Assembly (NCBI GenBank): GCA_012031225.1
Contig: JAAUTZ010000005.1
Coordinates: forward strand, 14,006 to 78,005
Reading direction: 5' to 3'
Length of the DNA: 64,000 bases
Source of the DNA: Chloroflexaceae bacterium
Lineage (GTDB): Bacteria > Chloroflexota > Chloroflexia > Chloroflexales > Chloroflexaceae
This document shows, piece after piece, positions 42,161-50,155 of the stretch. The number at the start of each line of letters is the position of its first letter. Positions within the stretch are counted from its first letter, which is position 1. The position numbers and the translations under genes are program-made. A model generated the notes under the pieces. The model had not been told where the DNA came from. It ran no database searches and saw only the letters and a list, made by a program, of their open reading frames with translations.

Positions 42161-42207
42161 GTTGTTTACGATTGTTGTGCAAAGCAGTGTAAGGAAAGGA
42201 ATCGGCA

Positions 42208-42399
42208 ATGCCAAAGTGTGAACTTACGGGCAAGAAGCCATCGTTTGGACATAATGTGAGCCACTCCAAACGCCACACCAAGCGTATGTGGCAGCCCAAT
42301 ATTCAGACGGTAACGATCATTGATAAGAATGGCAACCCGCGCAAAGTTCGGATTGCCGCAAGCACGTTGCGTACCCTCTACAAAACCCGCAAGAAGTAG
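42208..42399 (+). CDS. rpmB: 50S ribosomal protein L28
   Basis: A 63-residue ribosomal protein L28. It opens [33 protein letters not shown], matching L28: the 'tGKkpxxGnnvShsnrkTkR' signature. It is basic and of normal length, with a single Cys in the CELTG motif where zinc-binding L28 variants have paired cysteines. AAGGAAAGGA lies about 7 bases before ATG 42208. It is a monocistronic unit with its own promoter and 5' hairpin. L28 binds domain I/V of 23S rRNA. Confidence 0.97.
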   Translation: MPKCELTGKKPSFGHNVSHSKRHTKRMWQPNIQTVTIIDKNGNPRKVRIAASTLRTLYKTRKK

Positions 42400-42410
42400 C
42401 CAGCGCAGGG

Positions 42411-42424
42411 GTTAGGTTTCAGGT
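42411..42424. repeat. Two-unit vestige of the heptad family
   Basis: GTTAGGT TTCAGGT, on the minus strand ACCTGAA ACCTAAC, matches the units of the array at 46597-46673, 4 kb away. It lies 12 bases after the rpmB stop. Confidence 0.5.
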
Positions 42425-42507
42425 GTAGTCTAGCACCAGAGCACCAGCGACTTAAGCCCTGTTTTGGATTTGCTCCCTGCTCCTCCCCCTCTGAGTTCCC
42501 CTTGTCG

Positions 42508-43329
42508 CTAGAACAATGGCGATTGCTGCAAGAGCTGATCGCTACTCCATGTGTGTAGCTTGTGCGGGTAAGGTGATGCGATGCGCGGAAATGCCCGTAC
42601 CCGGAGCCAACTGACCCCAGCCTCAGCTAGCACACCGCGCACTGTTTTCACGGCGTAGGCGGCAGTGTTCGCCTGATCCGACAGATGCGCGAGGCGCACA
42701 TCGCGGGGTCGCCCATCGGCGGCGATAGCGGCGAGCAGTGCGCCAGCTTCGTGGTTATCAAGATGCCCATACGGCCCAATGATCCGCTGACAGACTGCCC
42801 ATGGGTAGGCTGAGGCAAGGAGCTGCTCGCGGCTGTGGTTGGCTTCGATCACGAGCAGGTCAGCCGGGCGGAGGTGCCCAACCAGTGCGTCATCCCAGCT
42901 GCCCAGATCGGTAGCCAGCCCGACGGTTACGCCTGCGCTGTGCAGGACAAAGCCGAGCGGCTCGGCGGCATCGTGCGCGACGGCAAAGCTGGTCACGTCC
43001 AGATCGGCAAGCTGCACCGTATCGCCCGCGCAGATCGTCTGGGGCGTGAGGTCGCGCAGGTGCTTCTCGCGCAGGGCGTGGGCCGTACCCGCCGTGCAGA
43101 TCACGGGGATACGGTGCTTGCGGGCTAGGGCCCCCACGCCCTGCACATGGTCGCCGTGTTCATGCGTCAGAAAGATCGCCTGCACCTGTTCGGGGCGCAC
43201 CCCCGCCGCACCTAGCAACGGCTCAATGGTGCGGCAGGCAAGCCCGCAGTCCACTAGCACGGCGGCCCGCGCTGAGCGGATCAGGGTGGCGTTGCCTTTG
43301 CTGCTAGAGGCAAGCGATGTAACCAGCAT
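42508..43329 (-). CDS. MBL-fold metallohydrolase (YycJ/WalJ-like)
   Basis: A 273-residue metallo-beta-lactamase fold protein. It begins MLVTSLASSSKGNATLI, the usual opening of the WalJ/YycJ-type group; LTHEHGDHVQGVGAL gives the HxHxDH metal site, followed by TDLGSWDD and ANHSREQLLASAYPWAV. Such proteins are nucleases or related hydrolases; the biochemical role here is unknown. ATG 43329 fits AAGG at 8 bases and the family start; ATG 43335 (two residues earlier) is possible. It follows rdgB by 10 bases in a three-gene unit with the VTT protein. Confidence 0.88.
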   Translation of the reverse strand: MLVTSLASSSKGNATLIRSARAAVLVDCGLACRTIEPLLGAAGVRPEQVQAIFLTHEHGDHVQGVGALARKHRIPVICTAGTAHALREKHLRDLTPQTICAGDTVQLADLDVTSFAVAHDAAEPLGFVLHSAGVTVGLATDLGSWDDALVGHLRPADLLVIEANHSREQLLASAYPWAVCQRIIGPYGHLDNHEAGALLAAIAADGRPRDVRLAHLSDQANTAAYAVKTVRGVLAEAGVSWLRVRAFPRIASPYPHKLHTWSSDQLLQQSPLF

Positions 43330-43339
43330 TGGCATTGCC

Positions 43340-43942
43340 TTAGAGCCAGCCTTGCGCCTGCCACTGCTGCAACACCGGATAGGCGGCGCAGGCGGCGGCG
43401 GCGCGGTGACTGATTGCATTCTTGCGTTCGGGGGGCAGCTCGGCGAGCGTGCAATCTTCATCTACGACATAGAAGAGCGGATCGTAGCCGAAGCCGCCTG
43501 TGCCGCGGGGCTGTTCTTCGATGACCCCGTGCAGCAGGCCTTCGGCTAGCTCTAGCGTACCGTTGGGGTGGGCAAGGGCGATCACGCAGACGAAGCGGGC
43601 GAGGCGTTGATGAAAGGGGATGCCCTGCATCTGCTGGAGCAGATAGGCAAGCTGGGCTGGGCCCGTCACGCCGCCATAGCGAGCCGAGTACACCCCCGGC
43701 GCACCATCGAGGGCCGCAACTTCCAAGCCGCTATCATCGGCGAGGGTGGGCAGGTTACTTAGCTGCATGTAGGCGGTGGCTTTCAGGCGGGCATTCTCGG
43801 CAAAGGTGGTGCCGGTCTCTTCCACATCAGCCGTAATGCCCAGATCAGCGAGCGTGTGCAGCGTCAAGCCGAGCGGCCCAAACAGTGCGGCGAATTCGCG
43901 GAGCTTGCCTGCATTGTGGGTGGCAATCAACAATTCGGACAT
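43340..43942 (-). CDS. rdgB: RdgB/HAM1 family non-canonical purine NTP pyrophosphatase
   Basis: A 200-residue housecleaning enzyme that hydrolyses dITP, XTP and ITP to monophosphates. It has the opening LLIATHNAGKLREFA, the metal site SGLEVAALDGAPGVYSARYGG and the substrate pocket with GTGGFGYDPLFYV and NAISHRAAA. Length matches the family. It lies between the VTT-domain gene (12 bases upstream) and the MBL hydrolase gene (10 bases downstream). Confidence 0.95.
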   Translation of the reverse strand: MSELLIATHNAGKLREFAALFGPLGLTLHTLADLGITADVEETGTTFAENARLKATAYMQLSNLPTLADDSGLEVAALDGAPGVYSARYGGVTGPAQLAYLLQQMQGIPFHQRLARFVCVIALAHPNGTLELAEGLLHGVIEEQPRGTGGFGYDPLFYVVDEDCTLAELPPERKNAISHRAAAACAAYPVLQQWQAQGWL

Positions 43943-43954
43943 AGCAGCGTCTTT

Positions 43955-44590
43955 CTAGCGCAACGTAGCAATGATCTCCGGCAGCATGCGCCCTAGCCAT
44001 GCAAGGGCGGTGAAGCGCAACGTTTTGCCCATGATACACGCAATCAAGTAGGTGCGGAAGGGCATCCGCATCGCTCCGGCGGCAATGCCAGCCACATCAA
44101 TGATCGGCGAGGGTATCGCCGCTAGCACAAAGATGGTCAGTGGCCCCCAGCGATGCACCCAGCCCGCCACCCGTTGGTAGAGGCGCGTGTGCGTTGCGAG
44201 ATCGCTGCCACTGTAGCCGACCACGTAGCCTGCGATTTCGCCGATGCCTGCGGCGATGCCACTGAGTAGCCCGACGGCCCACGGATTGAGGCCCGCTTTG
44301 CCGGCGAGCAATGCCGCGCCCAGTGCGGGCGAAGGGATGAACAGCGAGGCACTGGCGACCAGCGTCAGCACGAACACGCCGACATAGCCCCACGCTCCCA
44401 TCCGTACCACTGCATCGGTGGGGATTAGGAACAGCGTGGCACTCAGCAGCAGCGTGCCCAGCAACACTAGTCCGGGCTTCCACGCCCCACTGAGAACGGC
44501 ACGCACGCGCTGGCGTAGGCTCGTGGTGGTGGCTGGCTCGGCGGTGAGCGGGGCAGGCAGGGCAGGATTGTCCGGGAGCTGTTGTGTCAT
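43955..44590 (-). CDS. VTT-domain (DedA/YqaA-like) membrane protein
   Basis: A 211-residue protein with about four to five transmembrane helices of the VTT (SNARE-associated, DedA superfamily) domain. The re-entrant signature is visible in PSPALGAALLAGKAGLNPWAVGLLSGIAAGIGEIAGYVVGYSG. Family members take part in lipid flipping and membrane homeostasis. The N-terminus is short and polar (DNPALPAPLTAEPATTT). It is the first gene of the VTT-rdgB-MBL unit; the ribosome site is weak (TGACCT). Confidence 0.85.
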   Translation of the reverse strand: MTQQLPDNPALPAPLTAEPATTTSLRQRVRAVLSGAWKPGLVLLGTLLLSATLFLIPTDAVVRMGAWGYVGVFVLTLVASASLFIPSPALGAALLAGKAGLNPWAVGLLSGIAAGIGEIAGYVVGYSGSDLATHTRLYQRVAGWVHRWGPLTIFVLAAIPSPIIDVAGIAAGAMRMPFRTYLIACIMGKTLRFTALAWLGRMLPEIIATLR

Positions 44591-44694
44591 AGGTCAGAGT
44601 GTAGGGCAGATGGGGCAACCCGTCAAGCCGTTTGACGCACGCAAGGTGGCGGGGTAAGATATGCTAGGAGGTATTCGAGACGAAAGCCGATAGA

Positions 44695-45660
44695 ATGACA
44701 CATAAACCCTCGTTTGAGACAACATCGCACGAGCTTGCCCCACCCGCGCCGGGCCTACTAGCCACGCTGCGCTACCTGCTACGGACAATGCGCCCCAAGC
44801 AGTGGATCAAGAATATCTTTGTCTTTACTGCCCTCGCCTTTTCGGAGGAGCGGCTATGGCTGCAAGCCGAGCCGGTGCTGCATACGCTGGCGGGCTTTGC
44901 GCTGTTTTGCATGGCCGCCAGTGCGATCTACTTGATCAATGATCTGGTGGACATTGAGAAGGATCGGGCCCACCCGCGCAAACGCCACCGCCCGCTCGCA
45001 TCCGGCGTGCTCAGCCCGAAGGTGGCGTGGGCTGCGGCAGCCGTGCTGATCCTTGCGGCGTTGCCACTCGCCTACCTGCTGGATCCCGATGGCGGCTTCT
45101 TGATAGTGCTGCTGACCTATGTGGTGGTGCAAGGGGTGCTCTACTCCTACTACCTCAAGCATGTTGTGATCCTTGATATTCTGGTGATTGCGGCGGGCTT
45201 CATCCTGCGGGCTATCGGCGGTGCGGTGATCCTCGACATCCCGATTACCTCGTGGCTGCTGGTGTGTATGGGGCTGTTGGCGGTCTTTCTCGGCGTAGCC
45301 AAACGTCGCCACGAATTGGTGCTGCTTGATGCGGGGGCGGGCGAACATCGCCGCATCCTCGCCGAATACTCGATCCCGATGCTCGATCAGATGATGGCAA
45401 TTGTCACCGCGAGCATCATTATGGCCTACAGCATGGCGACCTTCTCTGCGCCTGCGGTGCCGCACGAGCCATTCCCGGTGCTAATGACGACGATCCCCTT
45501 TATCATTTACGGGATCTTCCGCTACCTGTACCTGATCTACCAGCAAGATGGCGGCGGCACGCCAGAGGAGATGCTGCTGAAGGATCGCCCATTGGCGATC
45601 AACTTTGTGCTGTGGGGCGTGTTGGTGCTGTTGGTGCTGTACTTCTTCCGCCCGGCGTAG
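44695..45660 (+). CDS. UbiA-family prenyltransferase (decaprenyl-phosphate phosphoribosyltransferase-like)
   Basis: A 321-residue UbiA-type membrane enzyme, predicted nine helices. The aspartate motif is NDLVDIEKDRAHPRKRHRP at residues 82-100, whose HP-K/R-RP extension is characteristic of the DPPR synthase (UbiA-like phosphoribosyltransferase, Rv3806c) branch rather than of quinone prenyltransferases. A second motif occurs in AKRRHELVLLDAGAGEHRRIL. The substrate may be a polyprenyl phosphate plus PRPP, giving an arabinose-lipid precursor. An AGGAGG lies 25 bases before ATG 44695, too far to serve it, with no in-frame start in between. Confidence 0.85.
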   Translation: MTHKPSFETTSHELAPPAPGLLATLRYLLRTMRPKQWIKNIFVFTALAFSEERLWLQAEPVLHTLAGFALFCMAASAIYLINDLVDIEKDRAHPRKRHRPLASGVLSPKVAWAAAAVLILAALPLAYLLDPDGGFLIVLLTYVVVQGVLYSYYLKHVVILDILVIAAGFILRAIGGAVILDIPITSWLLVCMGLLAVFLGVAKRRHELVLLDAGAGEHRRILAEYSIPMLDQMMAIVTASIIMAYSMATFSAPAVPHEPFPVLMTTIPFIIYGIFRYLYLIYQQDGGGTPEEMLLKDRPLAINFVLWGVLVLLVLYFFRPA

Positions 45661-45674
45661 GTGTGCCCAGATGT

Positions 45675-45709
45675 CATAGGTGATAGGTGTCAGGTAAGAG
45701 GTGTCAGGT
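45675..45709. repeat. Heptad repeat array, inverted copy
   Basis: Five 7-base units, CATAGGT, GATAGGT, GTCAGGT, AAGAGGT, GTCAGGT. Read on the minus strand these are ACCTGAC-type units, matching the array beyond the isopentenyl phosphate kinase gene but in opposite orientation. It lies 15 bases after the UbiA-like gene stop. Confidence 0.75.
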
Positions 45710-45748
45710 GACACAGGCAGCCGCACCGCGTTACACATTATCGTAGCC

Positions 45749-45777
45749 CTGCGACGGTGGCTGAAAATGGGTATAAT
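45749..45777 (+). promoter_or_regulatory. Promoter giving a leaderless mRNA for the IPK gene
   Basis: TATAAT at 45772-45777 ends 7 bases before ATG 45784, so the transcript should start at or beside the A of the start codon. The -35 (CTGCGA, 45749-45754) is weak with 17-base spacing. Confidence 0.55.
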
Positions 45778-45783
45778 ACCACT

Positions 45784-46602
45784 ATGCCGAACCTGACCCT
45801 GATCAAATTCGGTGGCTCGACGATCACCGATAAGCACCAACCCGAAACGCCCAACCTGCCGATCATCGCGCAGCTTGCCGCCGAGCTACAGGCGGTGCGG
45901 GAACAACAGCCCCCGCGGCCCCTGCTAATCGGGCACGGCAGCGGCTCCTTCGGGCATACCTACGCCGCGCAGTATGGTGTGCATACCGGCTTGCGCGATA
46001 CAGCCGATTGGCGCGGCTACGCCCTGACCGGGGCGGCGGCGGGGCGGCTCAATCGCATTGTGGTGGATACCTTGCTGGCCGCGGGGTTGCCCGCGCTTGC
46101 GGTGCAGCCCTCCGCAAGCCTACGCTGCGAGCGCGGTGTGGTGGTGCAGTGGCACACGGCCACGCTCGATCTTGCGCTGGCGCGGGGCTTGCTGCCGGTG
46201 GTGCATGGCGATGTGGCGTTTGATCTGGTGCAAGGCAGTGCGATTGCCTCGACCGAGGCCCTGTTCACCTATCTGGTGCGCCATACCGAACTCGTGCCGA
46301 CCCGGATTATCTTGGTTGGGGAGACGGCGGTGTACACGTCTGATCCGTACCTGAACCCGCACGCCGAGCGGGTGCCCTTGATTACCGCCGCCAATATTGA
46401 CACCGTGCTAGCAGGCGCAGCCGGATCGCGGGCAGTGGATGTAACGGGGGGCATGCGCTCCAAGCTCCACCTCATGTGGCAGTTGATCGAAGCCGTACCA
46501 AGCCTACAGGTGCATCTGATTACGGCCGAGTGCGGCGCGTTGCAACGGGCGTTGCTCGATGCCGATGCCGATCTGGGCACGCGCATGCGGAGGCATCCCT
46601 AA
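45784..46602 (+). CDS. Isopentenyl phosphate kinase
   Basis: This 272-residue amino-acid-kinase-fold protein starts LTLIKFGGSTITDK, with the phosphate-binding Lys-Gly-Gly, and has HGSGSFGH (residues 51-58), the IPK hallmark in which the second His marks isopentenyl phosphate binding. GDVAFD, ILVGETAVYTSDP and DVTGGMRSK follow. IPK phosphorylates isopentenyl phosphate to IPP, the last step of the alternative mevalonate route known in archaea and Roseiflexus-type Chloroflexi. There is no ribosome site; TATAAT 7 bases upstream suggests leaderless translation. Its stop codon falls in the first unit of the downstream heptad array. Confidence 0.9.
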   Translation: MPNLTLIKFGGSTITDKHQPETPNLPIIAQLAAELQAVREQQPPRPLLIGHGSGSFGHTYAAQYGVHTGLRDTADWRGYALTGAAAGRLNRIVVDTLLAAGLPALAVQPSASLRCERGVVVQWHTATLDLALARGLLPVVHGDVAFDLVQGSAIASTEALFTYLVRHTELVPTRIILVGETAVYTSDPYLNPHAERVPLITAANIDTVLAGAAGSRAVDVTGGMRSKLHLMWQLIEAVPSLQVHLITAECGALQRALLDADADLGTRMRRHP

Positions 46603-46673
46603 CACCTAACACCTAACACCCGACACCCGACACCCGACACCTAACACCCGACACCCGATACCTAACACCTGAA
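46597..46673. repeat. Heptad repeat array (ACCTAAC/ACCCGAC)
   Basis: Eleven consecutive 7-base units: CCCTAAC, ACCTAAC x2, ACCCGAC x3, ACCTAAC, ACCCGAC, ACCCGAT, ACCTAAC, ACCTGAA. The stop codon of the isopentenyl phosphate kinase gene (46600-46602) is part of the first unit, and the SpoIIM-like gene starts 6 bases after the last. Confidence 0.9.
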
Positions 46674-46678
46674 ACTAT

Positions 46679-47635
46679 ATGCTGGCAGAAGAGTTTATCA
46701 ATTTGAAACGGCCCGCGTGGGAACGGCTGACGCATCTGATCGGGCATGCGCGGCTAGGGCTAACCGGCCTCTCGGCGGAGGAGCTGCAAGAGCTAGGGCG
46801 GCTCTATCGCCAAGCCACATCGGATCTGGCGGTGGCTCGCCGCGACTATCCGACGCATCTGGTGAGTGCCTACCTGAATGGCTTGGTGGCTGAGGCCCAT
46901 GGCTACATCTACCGCGAGAAAAGCACGCGCTGGCAGGATGTGGGGCGGTTCTTCACGCACACCTTCCCGCAGGCTTTTCGGGCAACATGGGGCTATACGC
47001 TGGCGGCGTTCCTGATGTTCATCATTCCCGCCCTGATCGGCTTTGGGCTGGGCTGGCGCGACCCGGATGCAGTGACGCTTGTAATGCCGGAATTGCAAGG
47101 CGTGATTGCCGATATTCAGAGCGAAACCGAATGGTGGTTGCGGATCAATGAGGATGGGCGTTCGTCCTCTGCTGCTTTTATTATGACCAACAATATCCGC
47201 GTGGCGTTTCTGGCATTTGCGGGCGGGGTGACGCTCGGCATACTCACGCTGTACGTGCTGATGCTGAATGGCTTTATGCTGGGGGGCATTGCCGGCGTGG
47301 CCCAACGCTTCGATTTTGCCGACAACCTATGGGGCTTCGTAATGGCGCACGGGGTCGTTGAATTGAGTGTGATCTTCATTGCGGGCGGGGCCGGCTTGCA
47401 GCTTGGCTGGGCCATCGTGCGGCCCGGCTGGCACACGCGCCGCGCCGCGCTGGTGCTGGCCGCCCGCCGCGCTGTTGTGTTGCTGGTGGGCTGTGTGCCG
47501 TTGCTGATCGGCGCAGGCATCATCGAGGGCTTCATCTCGCCCGCGCAGGGCTTGCCACTCGCTGTGAAGGGCTTGGTGGCGTTTACGTCGGGCGTGGCGA
47601 TGTATGCCTATCTGCTGCGCTCCGGGCGCGACTAG
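46679..47635 (+). CDS. Stage II sporulation protein M-like membrane protein (DUF95)
   Basis: A 318-residue protein with a cytoplasmic N-terminal domain of about 100 residues (LSAEELQELGRLYRQATSDLAVARRDYP, typical of SpoIIM-like proteins) and about five to six transmembrane helices, including the conserved FLAFAGGVTLGILTLYVLMLNGFMLGG and MAHGVVELSVIFIAGGAGLQLG. Members occur in many non-sporulating bacteria, usually beside RDD and AAA-MoxR genes; none are adjacent. No Shine-Dalgarno exists before ATG 46679, because the heptad array occupies that place. Its stop is followed by a hairpin shared with the convergent gene. Confidence 0.88.
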   Translation: MLAEEFINLKRPAWERLTHLIGHARLGLTGLSAEELQELGRLYRQATSDLAVARRDYPTHLVSAYLNGLVAEAHGYIYREKSTRWQDVGRFFTHTFPQAFRATWGYTLAAFLMFIIPALIGFGLGWRDPDAVTLVMPELQGVIADIQSETEWWLRINEDGRSSSAAFIMTNNIRVAFLAFAGGVTLGILTLYVLMLNGFMLGGIAGVAQRFDFADNLWGFVMAHGVVELSVIFIAGGAGLQLGWAIVRPGWHTRRAALVLAARRAVVLLVGCVPLLIGAGIIEGFISPAQGLPLAVKGLVAFTSGVAMYAYLLRSGRD

Positions 47636-47668
47636 GGGCAGGCGGTGGGCATCACGGAGCACCTGCCC
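47636..47668. terminator. Hairpin between convergent genes
   Basis: GGGCAGG (47636-47642) with CCTGCCC (47662-47668) lies in the 34-base gap between the SpoIIM-like gene and the convergent GT39-like gene. There is no T-run. Confidence 0.45.
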
Positions 47669-47669
47669 G

Positions 47670-49736
47670 CTACTCACCATACGGGATCAGCTTGACCCAC
47701 GCCACCTGCACATACTCGCCCGGCTTCGCGCCGCGCCCGTTGGTCGGATCGAGGCGAATGCCGGTGATCGTGCCTGTCCAGCCCGGATGCTCGGCGAGAT
47801 CCACGAAGTACGTCTTTAGGCGCGAGTGGTTGGTCAGTTCCCAGCGCACCGAACGGGACTCCTCGATGATGCCTGCCTGATCCATGAAGAAGATTTGGGC
47901 CTCGCGGTTGGCAATTGCACGGGCAAGGCGTACCTCGATTCCGCGATAGAGGCGCGTGTCAATCTGCATGCGCGGGCTGACGAGGTTAGGATCATCGAGC
48001 GGGAAGAAGCCCCAGCCATCCTCATTGAAGAACGCATCCTGTGCATTGTGCAATTGCCAGCCCCACTGGGCTTTGCCCAGCGTGAAGTTCCAGCCGTCGC
48101 CAGCCAATTGCTCCTGTGCGCTTGGAATACGGTAGTACGCGGGCATGTCGGCATCCAGTGGGACATCCTGCATCGTCGCTTGGTAGGGCGCAAAACACGC
48201 CTGCACGGTGGCCGGATCAAGCGCGAAGCGTTGGATCAGCGGATCGCTATAGGGCGTGGTGCGCTCGGTGGGGGTCAGCACCTCGCTACTAATCAGCACC
48301 GCCGCGCCACCGTGCAGGGTCGCCTCGATGTGGGCGTGAAACTCCTGACAGGCAGCGTCCCAATCGCCGCCGCTGTAGTGTAGCGTTTGGTTCAGCGAGA
48401 GCGTGTTGAGGCGTTCGGCGTAGTAGTTTAGGTACAGCTTTTGCAAGCCATCGGGCACAATCAGCAGGTCGCCTGCCTGCGAATTGCGAGCCAGTGCGCC
48501 CGTGATCTGATATTGCGGGATCAGCACGCCACTGCCGCGAAAGCGTACCTCGTGGAAGTTGAGGGCAGCCATCGTCCCTGCGAGCGTCAGGGCCAGCCAT
48601 ACGCCTGCGTGCCACGCCCCACCGCCAGCGGCAAGGGCCAGCGCAAGCAGGGCGTAGGCGGGGGGCAGGATCGCAATCCAGAACTCGATATTCTCTGGCT
48701 CCCACCAATAGAAAAACAGCCCGTAGCTAAAGAGCCACAGCAGCAATACCAATGCTTCGGGGCGGTAGGTGTGGAGCAGGGCGCGGGTGTAGCGCAGCAG
48801 TAGCCCACTCAGGATGATCAGGGCCACCGCACCGTGCGGATGCACCAGCATTACATTCAACGCCCGCCCCAGATCAGCCCACTTCTGCGGATCGGCGAGG
48901 CTACCGCCCCACCAGCCAGTCTGGGCGTAGCTCATGGTCCATGCCCGCACCTCCGCAAGTGAGTGCAGATCGCTGAGGATGATTGCCAGCAGGTAGCTTG
49001 CGCCCACGACAAGCCCCAGTGGGATGGCATAGCTTGCACCGCAGCGCACCAACATCAGCAGATAGCGGCGCGGTGTGCGCGGGGCAACGTGCGCCCCAGT
49101 TGCGAGGATCAGCGTTGCGCCAATCGGCACGGCAAGCAGCACGTTGGTCTGGTGGAATAGCACGGCAAGCCCCTGCACCACCCCCAGCCACACCCAGCCA
49201 TGCCACGTTGGTTGGCGCAGGGCTTGCCCCATCAGCCCCAGACAGCCCACCAGAAATACGGCGGCGATGGTGTAGACCTCGACTTCGACAGCGTAGTACC
49301 AGTAGGCGAAGCTACTACCGAGCAGCATCGCGCCTGCTATGGCTACATCGGTGCGGTGCGTGTGCTGGCGCAATACGGTGTAGAACAGCATCACGCCGAC
49401 AGCCCCGGCTAGCGCATTGGCTAGCTGCAAGGGCAGCACCACACTGCCCTGCCAGCCAAGTGCGGTGGCAAGTTCACGCACCAGTACGCCCGTAGTCCCG
49501 TAGGCGAGGTGGTGCGGGTGGAATAGCTCTTGGAGCGGCTTGCGCTCCACATCCAGTGCATACGAAAGCGCATCGAAGGTGTGGGCTTGGACGAGGGTGA
49601 GCAGGTAGAGCGTGAAGCTGCCGATCCCGAGCAGGAGGGGGACGAGCAGGGCGTGCAACCATGCCAGTGCAGGCTGCGCTGTCGCGGTAGTGGATACGTG
49701 CTGCACGATAGGCGGCGTGCGGTGGCCGTGTTCCAT
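47670..49736 (-). CDS. DUF2723/GT39-like polytopic glycosyltransferase
   Basis: A 688-residue membrane protein with about ten to eleven helices over the first 390 residues and a C-terminal extracytoplasmic domain of about 250 residues. The early loop TFDALSYALDVERKPLQELFHPHHLAYGTTG holds the acidic/His residues typical of DUF2723, a GT-C-fold family that resembles GT39 mannosyltransferases and uses lipid-linked sugars. The tail (YRIPSAQEQLAGDGWNFTLG..) is beta-rich and unassigned. It is the last gene of the minus-strand run after the Tad genes and DUF192, so glycosylation of exported Tad products is an attractive but unproven link. Confidence 0.75.
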   Translation of the reverse strand: MEHGHRTPPIVQHVSTTATAQPALAWLHALLVPLLLGIGSFTLYLLTLVQAHTFDALSYALDVERKPLQELFHPHHLAYGTTGVLVRELATALGWQGSVVLPLQLANALAGAVGVMLFYTVLRQHTHRTDVAIAGAMLLGSSFAYWYYAVEVEVYTIAAVFLVGCLGLMGQALRQPTWHGWVWLGVVQGLAVLFHQTNVLLAVPIGATLILATGAHVAPRTPRRYLLMLVRCGASYAIPLGLVVGASYLLAIILSDLHSLAEVRAWTMSYAQTGWWGGSLADPQKWADLGRALNVMLVHPHGAVALIILSGLLLRYTRALLHTYRPEALVLLLWLFSYGLFFYWWEPENIEFWIAILPPAYALLALALAAGGGAWHAGVWLALTLAGTMAALNFHEVRFRGSGVLIPQYQITGALARNSQAGDLLIVPDGLQKLYLNYYAERLNTLSLNQTLHYSGGDWDAACQEFHAHIEATLHGGAAVLISSEVLTPTERTTPYSDPLIQRFALDPATVQACFAPYQATMQDVPLDADMPAYYRIPSAQEQLAGDGWNFTLGKAQWGWQLHNAQDAFFNEDGWGFFPLDDPNLVSPRMQIDTRLYRGIEVRLARAIANREAQIFFMDQAGIIEESRSVRWELTNHSRLKTYFVDLAEHPGWTGTITGIRLDPTNGRGAKPGEYVQVAWVKLIPYGE

Positions 49737-49742
49737 GCCGGG

Positions 49743-50138
49743 TCAGGGTTCGCGTGGGATCAGGCGCAGGTGATCGCCGGTTTCGGTGGCCGTGGCGGCG
49801 ATCACACCTGCCGGAAGCTCTAACACGGCCGCTGCGCCCCACGCGCCCGCATAGGGGCGATTGGGCGGCAGCGCGGGATAGAGCTTAAGCACGCGCTGCT
49901 CATGATCGAGGAACGCTACGTCTATCGCAAACCGCATAAAGAAGGTGTGGATACTCCACTCAGGGACGATCAGCAAGCCCTCGCCGGACGCAAGCTGGGC
50001 CTGTCCCATCAGCCCCCGCCAGCGTGTCCAGAAGCTATCTGCAACGCCACAGCGGGTTGCTAGGGTGGTGTTGCGGGTATCATTGGCAATCTGGACATAG
50101 CGGGAAGTGCGGTTGAGATAGGAGGTTGACTCACTCAT
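49743..50138 (-). CDS. DUF192 protein
   Basis: A 131-residue protein of the DUF192 family. The pattern VADSFWTRWRGLMG, then GLLIVPEWSIHTFFMRFAIDVAFLD, KLYPALPPNRPYAGAWGAAAVLELPAGVI is diagnostic (H-T-F-F-M-R is the conserved core). Family function is unknown. No signal peptide is seen. ATG 50138 is chosen; the codon 6 bases upstream is GTG. It lies between tadC and the GT39-like gene, spaced 17 and 6 bases respectively, in a single transcript with the Tad cluster; DUF192 genes beside Tad clusters have been noted in other bacteria. Confidence 0.85.
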   Translation of the reverse strand: MSESTSYLNRTSRYVQIANDTRNTTLATRCGVADSFWTRWRGLMGQAQLASGEGLLIVPEWSIHTFFMRFAIDVAFLDHEQRVLKLYPALPPNRPYAGAWGAAAVLELPAGVIAATATETGDHLRLIPREP

Positions 50139-50155
50139 TGCCACACACTGCGCCC

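Noticed and set aside
44666-44671. AGGAGG upstream of the UbiA-like gene
   Set aside because: It is 25 bases from ATG 44695, with no usable start codon in frame between them, so it does not serve that gene.
46597-46673. CRISPR or telomere-like element
   Set aside because: Units are only 7 bases with no spacers, so it is not a CRISPR array, and its position inside a gene cluster does not suit a replicon end. It is a short tandem heptad array.
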